A stretch of 5,617 nucleotides of DNA, from assembly GCA_016218275.1 (NCBI GenBank), contig JACREK010000063.1, positions 1 through 5,617 of the forward strand. The letters are read 5' to 3'. The notes under the pieces are model-generated. The model ran no database searches and had not been told where the DNA came from. It worked only from the letters and a program-made list of their open reading frames with translations. The stretch comes from Candidatus Gottesmanbacteria bacterium (GTDB lineage: Bacteria > Patescibacteriota > Microgenomatia > 2-02-FULL-39-11). Shown in pieces: positions 1 to 4,398 of this stretch. How positions within the stretch are numbered: the first letter of the stretch is position 1; each line of letters starts with the position of its first letter. The position numbers and the translations under genes were made by a program.

Positions 1-107
1 CCACGTTAGTGGATGAGTGGAGAGATCTTCCAACTGATAAAAACTGTACTGATTAGTTAATCTAGATCTTCATCGTGGAAGATCCCTCGACTACGCTCGG
101 GATGACA
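1..107 (-). repeat. Dispersed hairpin repeat, copy 1 (truncated by window edge)
   Basis: Read on the minus strand it begins TGTCATCCCGAGC and continues through GTCGAGGGATCT (plus 80-107), the same start as the copies at 1612 and 5532. Inner arms pair: GATCTTCCA at 24-32 with TGGAAGATC at 76-84, and a smaller GATCTTC/GAAGATC hairpin at 65-84. The other end reaches position 1 inside what looks like a nested palindrome (CCAC-GTTA-GTGG, then ATGAGTGG), so the outer terminus (expected ATGACA-like) lies outside the window. No coding sequence is visible in 1-226. The central part (33-63) is unlike the other copies, which is usual for the loop of such elements. Confidence 0.7.
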
Positions 108-123
108 GTAGTAATCTATATAC

Positions 124-166
124 AAACTGCAGGTGGGTCAGCCCAAAATTTGACTACCTGCAGTTT
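124..166. repeat. Inverted repeat with 11-bp perfect arms
   Basis: AAACTGCAGGT at 124-134 is the exact reverse complement of ACCTGCAGTTT at 156-166. The 21-nt interior has its own small GGG-TCAG-CCC hairpin (135-144). It lies about 60 bp downstream of the hepT stop codon. Neither strand has a T-run after the second arm, so it is not a standard intrinsic terminator. It could protect the 3' end of the mntA-hepT transcript or be another dispersed element. Its interior contains the left copy of the ~21-bp motif that recurs at 970-990. Confidence 0.65.
132..153 (+). repeat. Left copy of direct repeat flanking the toxin-antitoxin operon
   Basis: The 22-bp stretch matches 970-990 in the same orientation: GGTGGGTCA is identical, followed by G/A, CCC/CCT, AAAATT and GA, with two transitions and one single-base indel. 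The two copies bracket the mntA-hepT pair. Whether this marks a mobile cassette or a common dispersed motif cannot be decided from two copies. Confidence 0.5.
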
Positions 167-226
167 CGCAAAATAATTGATTCGTATTGTCAGTTCTTCT
201 ACTAAAATGGATAGTACCTAAAAAAA

Positions 227-583
227 TTAACTATCTATTTTTCTGACCTGTTTTTTTAGTTGAGGCAAATCTTCGGTAATAGTTCTCCAAAGAATTGCTT
301 CATCTACTCCAAAATACTCATGAATCACTTTGCTTCTTGTACCGATTATTTCTTTCCAAGGGACGTCCATGTGCTTTAGACGAACTTTTGCCGGTATATG
401 TTTAGCCGCTTCTCCGATAATCTCGATATTTCTTACCACCGCATCGATTGTTCTAGCGTCATTTTTAAATTCATCAAAGATCATTCCTCTTGTATAAGAC
501 TCAATTTTACGGATTGCTTCTTTTATATCGTCAAGATAAAGTTTGACCTGCCTGCCGGCAGGCAGGTTTGGACGATTAGACAT
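227..583 (-). CDS. hepT: HepT-like HEPN ribonuclease toxin (DUF86 family)
   Basis: 118-residue HEPN-domain protein, expected to be the RNase toxin of a type VII MntA-HepT pair. The defining R-x4-H-x-Y motif is intact (R83, H88, Y90), as is the family segment RNIEIIGEAAK (51-61); length is near the family norm. In studied systems the cognate MntA silences HepT by attaching AMP units to the motif tyrosine, here Y90. The ATG at 581-583 lies inside the end of mntA (8-bp overlap, ATGTCTAA), so translation is probably coupled; no separate ribosome-binding site is seen. Odd feature: residues 7-13 (LPAGRQV) are encoded by a perfect 22-bp palindrome (546-567) inserted between the start and the usual first helix, whose family-typical opening KLYLDDI begins at residue 14. 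The insert should be tolerated since it precedes the fold. Family assignment is firm; activity is inferred. Confidence 0.93.
   Translation of the reverse strand: MSNRPNLPAGRQVKLYLDDIKEAIRKIESYTRGMIFDEFKNDARTIDAVVRNIEIIGEAAKHIPAKVRLKHMDVPWKEIIGTRSKVIHEYFGVDEAILWRTITEDLPQLKKQVRKIDS
546..567. repeat. 22-bp perfect GC-rich palindrome inside hepT
   Basis: ACCTGCCTGCC is followed directly by its exact reverse complement. It is far more GC-rich than the surrounding gene and supplies hepT codons 7-13 in frame. Because it is a perfect palindrome, the peptide LPAGRQV is encoded on both strands. I recall this peptide recurring at the ends or in loops of unrelated proteins from Candidate Phyla Radiation genomes, which fits a dispersed short palindromic repeat. 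In the mRNA it would form a strong hairpin starting about 15 nt after the toxin start codon. Confidence 0.85.
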
Positions 584-878
584 AAATCACTTGCTGTAGA
601 ATTTCGCTTTTTACAGCATTTTTAATTGCGTTTTTAGTCACAAGATCAACTTTTCTGTGAAGTATACTGGATAGCCGTTCTTCCAATCTGATAAATGTAA
701 AAAAACCCGGAGGAGAAGAAAAGTCTACTAAAATATCTACATCGCTTTCTGGTTTTGCCTTACCTTGGACAACAGATCCAAAAATACCAATTCCTTCTAC
801 AGAAAAGTCTTTTTGAAGGTTTGGAAGATGATATTTCAACTGCTCCATAATTGTATCGAAATTTTGTTTCACATTCAT
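576..878 (-). CDS. mntA: MntA-like nucleotidyltransferase antitoxin
   Basis: 100-residue minimal nucleotidyltransferase of the MNT type, the antitoxin partner of the downstream HepT. The signature G-S-x10-D-x-D is complete (G34, S35, D46, D48), and a third acidic residue follows in KVDLV (D78), so the active site looks intact. The C-terminus (EILQQVIYV) also matches the family. Known members transfer AMP from ATP onto the tyrosine of the HepT R-x4-H-x-Y motif. The ATG at 876-878 is supported by GAGGA nine bases upstream (888-892). The antitoxin is first in the operon and its last codons overlap the hepT start, so the neutralizer is made first. Family is certain; cognate pairing with this HepT is inferred from the overlap. 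Confidence 0.93.
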   Translation of the reverse strand: MNVKQNFDTIMEQLKYHLPNLQKDFSVEGIGIFGSVVQGKAKPESDVDILVDFSSPPGFFTFIRLEERLSSILHRKVDLVTKNAIKNAVKSEILQQVIYV

Positions 879-887
879 TCCCTTCGT

Positions 888-892
888 TCCTC
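888..892 (-). promoter_or_regulatory. Ribosome-binding site of mntA
   Basis: GAGGA on the minus strand lies nine bases before the mntA ATG. It fixes that start and is the clearest Shine-Dalgarno in the left half. It sits inside a CCCT...AGGG repeat-like segment (880-896). Confidence 0.6.
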
Positions 893-923
893 AGGGTAAA
901 CCTTTCAGTCATTCAGTGTAAAC
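891..923 (-). repeat. 11-bp direct repeat in the mntA leader
   Basis: TCAGGGTAAAC (891-901) and TCAGTGTAAAC (913-923) differ at one base and start 22 bp apart, close to two helical turns. They lie between the candidate promoter and the mntA start codon. A second direct repeat, TATGATAA, occurs at 931-938 and 947-954. The spacing would suit an autoregulatory operator, but degenerate dispersed-repeat sequence is equally possible. Confidence 0.4.
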
Positions 924-950
924 ATGCCTGTATGATAACATAGGTTTATG

Positions 951-979
951 ATAATTGCTACCTAGTGTGGGTGGGTCAA
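951..979 (-). promoter_or_regulatory. Candidate promoter of mntA-hepT
   Basis: On the minus strand, TTGACC (974-979, 5 of 6 to the -35 consensus) is followed after 17 bp by AATTAT (951-956, 4 of 6 to TATAAT). It is placed about 70 bp upstream of mntA. The -35 box falls inside the right copy of the flanking direct repeat. By-eye match only. Confidence 0.3.
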
Positions 980-990
980 CCTAAAATTGA
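970..990 (+). repeat. Right copy of direct repeat flanking the toxin-antitoxin operon
   Basis: Partner of 132-153 (GGTGGGTCA then ACCTAAAATTGA). It lies in the divergent region between mntA and the membrane-protein gene and carries a TTG (987) that is in frame with the latter gene. Confidence 0.5.
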
Positions 991-995
991 AAGAA

Positions 996-1006
996 TATGA
1001 TATACT
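996..1006 (+). promoter_or_regulatory. Possible -10 element of the membrane-protein gene
   Basis: TATGAT (996-1001) and TATACT (1001-1006) each match TATAAT at five of six positions and lie just upstream of the ATG at 1014. No convincing -35 box is seen. Transcription from here would start within a few bases of the ATG, giving a very short or absent leader, in keeping with the lack of a Shine-Dalgarno sequence. Confidence 0.28.
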
Positions 1007-1013
1007 TCCTCAC

Positions 1014-2558
1014 ATGAAAAATTGGCTTGTCAATCTTTTCAAAACCTATTTTGTCGGCTATTTTCCCTATGTTGTCGTATTCCTTGCCTCCCTCTATAAC
1101 AGTGCAGATTCGGATCTTGGCTGGCACTTAAAATATGGAGAATATTTCTTCAAGAATTTCTCCATCCTGCGGGAAAATATTTTTTCTACAGAGATGGCAG
1201 GATACAGATGGGTAAACAGTTCCTGGGCAACGGATATTTTAAGTTATATTACCTTTAATTGGATGGGGTTTATGGGGCTAACTATTTTAGGAGGATTGGT
1301 AGTAACTGCCATCTTTTTCTTTTTTGCCAAAGCGGCAAAACTGTCTTTTTGGGAGAAAGCTTTTATTTTTCCGCTAATTTTGTATCTTGAGGAACCTTTA
1401 ACAGTTGTTTCTTTCCGCGGACATCTGTTATCACTTCTTGCGATTAGCATCTTATATTATCTGTTCAAACTTTTTGAGGAAGGCAACAAAAAGAGTCTTT
1501 TTCTTATCCCTCTTCTTTTTATGTTATGGTCCAATTTCCATGGAGAATTCATTTTGGGCTTGGGACTTCTCTTGGGATTTATTGTATTTTATATTATCAG
1601 AGTATTTCTCTTGTCATCCCGAGCAAAGTCGAGGGATCTCTTGACTCGTTCAAGCTCGCATTTGCGAGAGATTCCTCTCCGCCAGCTGGCGGATCGGAAT
1701 GACAAATGTGTCTCTCTGGTAAAGGTATTTATAGGTTCTTTCCTGGCGACTCTGGTTAATCCCTTCTTCATCAGTACTTATATTGAATCACTGCGTCATT
1801 TCGGCAATCCCTTCCAGAAATATATTATCGAGTGGCTGCCTTTTGATACCAAATCTTCTCTCTGGTGGACATTTATTGTCTGGGGAATAGTAATTTTACT
1901 TAGCCTTATCATCCTTAAAATAAAAAAACAATTAGTTTCTAATTTGCCTTATGTGGGACTGCTTCTTATTCTCTATGGCTTTTCCTTCTGGATGCGAAGA
2001 TATGCCTGGCCGATGTATTTTATCTCTATCCCAGTGGTAGTCCATTTTTTCCGACTCTTAACTCCCAGAGATAAAAAAATAACCTACTTTTTGCCATCAC
2101 TTACATTTATACTATTCTATTTTTTTGTAACTTTCATCAAATTCCCCTCTCAACGATTCCAGACTATGAACTGGGAGCGTTATTGTAAACAATACGTCAA
2201 CTGCTCACCGGAATCGGCAGAATTTCTCAAAAAACAAAAATTAAAAGGAGATCTTCTTTCTTTTTATAATTGGGGCGGCTTCCTGATTTGGAACTATCCG
2301 GAGATTAAACCATCAATTGACGGCAGGATGCACTTGTGGCGTGATGAGAAAGGATACAGCGCATTTGCAGATTATTATCCTCTGGAACAAAATTGGAAAG
2401 AAGTAGATAAATCAAAATACGATATTGTCTATATGCCTCCTTTTAAACCCATCCATAAACAGATGATGAAATTGGTTGAGGAAAAAAAGTGGAAAATAGT
2501 CTATCAGGACGAATATGCTACTATTTTTGTCCGAAGCGGGAAAAAGGTGACATCTTAA
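1014..2558 (+). CDS. Polytopic membrane protein, GT-C-like, with in-frame repeat insertion
   Basis: 514-residue protein with roughly nine to ten hydrophobic helices and a soluble C-terminal part. It carries motifs I associate with a widespread uncharacterized membrane family resembling GT-C glycosyltransferases: DLGWHLKYGE after the first helix (34-43), FRGHLLS (134-140), LWSNFHGEF (171-179), TLVNPF (246-251), and WGGFLIW (420-426) with IDGRMHLW (435-442) near the end. Substrate and reaction are unknown; a role in envelope glycan assembly is a guess. The ATG at 1014 is chosen over the in-frame TTG at 987 because it opens directly onto an N-terminal helix and the TTG falls in repeated non-coding sequence. 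Residues 200-231, Arg-rich and unlike the rest, come from a complete 93-bp dispersed hairpin repeat between two membrane helices. The 3' end overlaps the convergent protease gene by 38 bp. The gene is real; function is low confidence. Confidence 0.85.
   Translation: MKNWLVNLFKTYFVGYFPYVVVFLASLYNSADSDLGWHLKYGEYFFKNFSILRENIFSTEMAGYRWVNSSWATDILSYITFNWMGFMGLTILGGLVVTAIFFFFAKAAKLSFWEKAFIFPLILYLEEPLTVVSFRGHLLSLLAISILYYLFKLFEEGNKKSLFLIPLLFMLWSNFHGEFILGLGLLLGFIVFYIIRVFLLSSRAKSRDLLTRSSSHLREIPLRQLADRNDKCVSLVKVFIGSFLATLVNPFFISTYIESLRHFGNPFQKYIIEWLPFDTKSSLWWTFIVWGIVILLSLIILKIKKQLVSNLPYVGLLLILYGFSFWMRRYAWPMYFISIPVVVHFFRLLTPRDKKITYFLPSLTFILFYFFVTFIKFPSQRFQTMNWERYCKQYVNCSPESAEFLKKQKLKGDLLSFYNWGGFLIWNYPEIKPSIDGRMHLWRDEKGYSAFADYYPLEQNWKEVDKSKYDIVYMPPFKPIHKQMMKLVEEKKWKIVYQDEYATIFVRSGKKVTS
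1612..1704 (+). repeat. Dispersed hairpin repeat, copy 2, inserted in frame in a gene
   Basis: Starts TGTCATCCCGAGC and ends TCGGAATGACA, giving 11-bp terminal inverted repeats with one mismatch. Inner arms GAGGGATCTCT (1632-1642) and AGAGATTCCTC (1667-1677) also pair with one mismatch. It is 93 bp, exactly 31 codons, so the host frame continues through it without a stop, encoding the segment around SSRAKSRDLL...LRQLADRND. It is strikingly similar to the intergenic copy at 5532-5602. At least one other forward frame through it is closed (TGA at 1642-1644), so an open host frame was not guaranteed. Confidence 0.9.
1678..1693. repeat. 16-bp perfect palindrome nested in hairpin copy 2
   Basis: TCCGCCAG is followed by its exact reverse complement. 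It replaces the GACAAGC present at the same place in the copy at 5532-5602, just after AGAGATTCCTC and before TCGGAATGACA. The host protein translates it as part of LRQLADR. Confidence 0.75.
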
Positions 2559-3816
2559 ATTTCTCCATCAGTGGAACCTCTTGTCCTTTTGCCTGACCTG
2601 CTGAAGCTATAACACCAGTCACCGCAGCCAGAGCATTGATCCGGCCATATGCCCAATATCTGCCGGTACCTGCTATTTTATCGCTTGTTGATTCTATCTG
2701 TTTTCGCACATTCGAATTACTGGTGCCATATGAGGTAGCCCATACCAAAGCAGCCAGCCCCGCCACGTGCGGAGTAGCCATGGAGGTTCCTGATGCATAG
2801 TCATAGCCTAAACTTTTGTTGATGGTATAACGATGGTTGGGAAAAGTAGAATAGATGGAAACTCCCGGAGCGGCTACATCCACCCATCTGCCGAAACTTG
2901 ACCAGCTGGCTTTTTGATCATTAACATCTGTTGCGGCTACCGCGATAATATTAGTATAATATCCCGGATAAGTAGGAGAACTGTTACCTGAATTTCCTGC
3001 CGCGGCAACTAACACCACACCTTTGCCCCAAGCATAATTGATTGCATTTTCGAGGGTTTTTGATTTTGAAGGTCCACCCAAACTCATATTGATTACCTTA
3101 GCTCCATTATCTGCTGCCCAAATAATGCAGTTAGTTATCCAGGAATAATATCCGGAACCGCTGTCATCCAAAACTTTCACATTCATAAGAGATGCGTTGT
3201 ACCCCAAACCGGCAACCCCTAAAGAATTATTTGTTGAAGCTGCTACAATTCCTGCTACATGTGTTCCGTGCCCATAAAGATCATCAACGGTTGAACTGTC
3301 TGTACAATTCTTATTATCTTTATCCTGTACTTTTCCGCTTAAATCCTCATGATCCTGATCTATACCTGTATCCAGGATGGCAACTTTGACTCCATCCCCT
3401 TTGGAATAATTCCAGGCGCTGTTACTACTTCCTGCTGCCTTCACTTTATACATACCCCACTGCAGATTGTTGACAATACCCGGATCATTAGTCAGTTCCA
3501 AAACGGTAGCAATATAATCCGGCTCGGCAAATACGACTCGCGGATCGCGACTTAATTCTTCTATCTTTTTCGCCACCTGGCCTTTTTCTACTCTTAAAAT
3601 ATCAACTCCTGTTCTTTCAATACTTCCGATTTGTGATACTCCCATTAAACGATGGAATTTTAACCTTTCATCTTCAGGTAATGCCGGACGCATCTGTATC
3701 AAAACACGTTCATCGGAAAATAAGCCTTCCTGCGCTTTTACAGACAGAGGTTGTAAAAGGAAAAATAGGAAAAGAAAAAAGAATAAGGAAAAAATACCAA
3801 AGAATCTTATCCTCAT
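2521..3816 (-). CDS. Secreted subtilisin-like serine protease (peptidase family S8, thermitase-like)
   Basis: 431-residue preproprotein. Residues 1-28 form a signal peptide: basic MRIR, a very Phe/Leu-rich core, and probable cleavage after VKA. Residues about 37-103 look like the inhibitor-type propeptide (VLIQM...VEPDY pattern, FAEPDYIA at 96-103). The catalytic domain follows from about 117, with D149 in AILDTGID, H183 in YGHGTHVAG, oxyanion N275 in AAAGNSGN and S345 in SGTSMATPHVAG, so it should be active. It probably degrades proteins outside the cell or at its surface. The mature part has only two cysteines (C171, C230), a possible disulfide. There is no C-terminal anchor or sorting signal; it ends in a basic tail (residues 408-431) whose last codons are antisense to the end of the membrane-protein gene. 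No clear Shine-Dalgarno precedes the ATG, but the signal peptide starts immediately there, so the start is well supported. Confidence 0.95.
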   Translation of the reverse strand: MRIRFFGIFSLFFFLFLFFLLQPLSVKAQEGLFSDERVLIQMRPALPEDERLKFHRLMGVSQIGSIERTGVDILRVEKGQVAKKIEELSRDPRVVFAEPDYIATVLELTNDPGIVNNLQWGMYKVKAAGSSNSAWNYSKGDGVKVAILDTGIDQDHEDLSGKVQDKDNKNCTDSSTVDDLYGHGTHVAGIVAASTNNSLGVAGLGYNASLMNVKVLDDSGSGYYSWITNCIIWAADNGAKVINMSLGGPSKSKTLENAINYAWGKGVVLVAAAGNSGNSSPTYPGYYTNIIAVAATDVNDQKASWSSFGRWVDVAAPGVSIYSTFPNHRYTINKSLGYDYASGTSMATPHVAGLAALVWATSYGTSNSNVRKQIESTSDKIAGTGRYWAYGRINALAAVTGVIASAGQAKGQEVPLMEKFKMSPFSRFGQK

Positions 3817-3825
3817 GGTAGTTCA

Positions 3826-3854
3826 AGCCTACTACTATAATAAGCTCCTGTCAA
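3826..3854 (-). promoter_or_regulatory. Weak candidate promoter of the S8 protease gene
   Basis: A perfect TTGACA lies on the minus strand at 3849-3854. The hexamer 17 bp downstream, TAGGCT (3826-3831), matches the -10 consensus at only three positions. If used, transcription would start almost at the ATG. Recorded mainly for the exact -35 match. Confidence 0.2.
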
Positions 3855-3908
3855 CTGTGATAGATTTACGTAACTGTTCAGACTCGCTGATAATATCATA
3901 TCAAACTA

Positions 3909-3999
3909 TGTCATCGCGAGCCGTCAGGCGTGGCGATCCCGAACGGAATTAGAGAGTTACAACGGGATTGCTTCGTCGCTAACGCTCCTCGCAATGACA
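3909..3999. repeat. Dispersed hairpin repeat, second family (TGTCATYGCGAG type)
   Basis: 91-bp intergenic element between the protease and tsaB. Ends TGTCATCGCGAG (3909-3920) and CTCGCAATGACA (3988-3999) are inverted repeats with one mismatch; inner GCGATCCCG (3933-3941) and CGGGATTGC (3963-3971) pair with one mismatch. It shares the outermost TGTCAT/ATGACA with the other hairpin copies but differs in the next bases (CGCGAG instead of CCCGAG). It could fold in RNA and separate the t6A operon from the protease gene, though no T-run follows either arm. The rest of 3817-4040 shows nothing else. Confidence 0.75.
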
Positions 4000-4040
4000 T
4001 TTGTTGTGTCTTGAAATCTGAGTTCTTACCTGTGATAGAA

Positions 4041-4361
4041 TTACCGATAGTTTGGTTCAATAATATTGCCTATTTTCCCATTTACCGGAATATGCAATAA
4101 ATTTCCCAAAGCATTGGCCACAACTGCACCTACCCGAAGTCCGGTAAAAGAACCGGGGCCAACATTTACTTTGATTTCTGAAATATCAGCTATTGACAAC
4201 TTGTTTTTTTTAAGCAGTTTATCTATCATCGGCAACAACACTTGGGAAGTCCAACTGCCGGTCTTTTGCACTAATTCTTTTTTCTTCCCATTGAATTCAA
4301 TTGCCGCAATTGTCTTCTGATTATCTGAAGTATCAATAAACAGAACCGCTTTTTTTCTCAT
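4041..4361 (-). CDS. tsaB: Short TsaB-like protein (t6A tRNA modification scaffold subunit)
   Basis: 106-residue protein corresponding to the N-terminal lobe of TsaB, a catalytically inactive paralogue of TsaD that pairs with TsaD and TsaE to add threonylcarbamoyl to A37 of ANN-decoding tRNAs. Visible motifs are FIDTSDN (8-14), the helix around QVLLPMIDKLL (40-50) that forms the TsaB-TsaD/TsaB interface, and GPGSFTGLRVG (68-78). E. coli TsaB is about 230 residues, so the second lobe is absent. It ends in a tidy polar tail (NIIEPNYR) with TAA, and the 220 bp downstream hold no remnant of a second lobe. I read it as a lineage-typical minimal TsaB rather than a fresh truncation, but the repeat only 41 bp past the stop leaves some doubt. 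Last gene of tsaE-tsaC-tsaB. No Shine-Dalgarno; a 24-bp palindrome lies four bases before its ATG. Confidence 0.85.
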   Translation of the reverse strand: MRKKAVLFIDTSDNQKTIAAIEFNGKKKELVQKTGSWTSQVLLPMIDKLLKKNKLSIADISEIKVNVGPGSFTGLRVGAVVANALGNLLHIPVNGKIGNIIEPNYR

Positions 4362-4365
4362 ATTG

Positions 4366-4389
4366 ATAAAATGATTTGAATCATTTTAT
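4366..4389. repeat. AT-rich near-palindrome between tsaC and tsaB
   Basis: ATAAAATGATT (4366-4376) and AATCATTTTAT (4379-4389) are exact reverse complements around a 2-bp centre. It fills most of the 37-bp gap between tsaC and tsaB and ends four bases before the tsaB ATG. As RNA it could fold next to the start codon; as DNA it could be a dimeric-regulator site. No T-run follows, so it is not an evident terminator. Confidence 0.6.
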
Positions 4390-4398
4390 TAAAAGCTA

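Noticed and set aside
124..166. Intrinsic terminator of the mntA-hepT operon
   Set aside because: The stem is good but no T-run follows on the minus strand (GTATATAG comes next), and the loop is long.
207..238. Hairpin ATGGATAGT / ACTATCTAT spanning the hepT stop codon, next to a T6 run
   Set aside because: The arms have one mismatch and the T-run lies in the loop rather than after the stem, so it does not fit a terminator; probably chance in AT-rich sequence.
398..625. Plus-strand open frame containing LPAGRQV opposite hepT/mntA
   Set aside because: It is antisense to two well-recognized genes. The shared peptide arises only because the palindrome reads the same on both strands.
227..878. 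A new kind of defence island around the nucleotidyltransferase-HEPN pair
   Set aside because: The pair is a known MntA-HepT toxin-antitoxin type with both motifs intact, and no other defence gene is in the window.
987..1013. TTG at 987 as the start of the membrane-protein gene, adding nine residues
   Set aside because: It lies at the end of a repeated non-coding motif (970-990), has no ribosome-binding site, and the added residues precede an N-terminus that already looks complete from the ATG at 1014.
1405..1644. Plus-strand open frame ending in the repeat-derived peptide CHPEQSRGIS
   Set aside because: It overlaps the membrane-protein gene in another frame and ends inside the hairpin repeat; no family match or ribosome-binding site.
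3817..4040. Remnant of a second TsaB lobe separated from tsaB by the repeat at 3909-3999
   Set aside because: The 220 bp downstream of the tsaB stop are mostly repeat and show no TsaB-like sequence, so a simple interruption is not supported.
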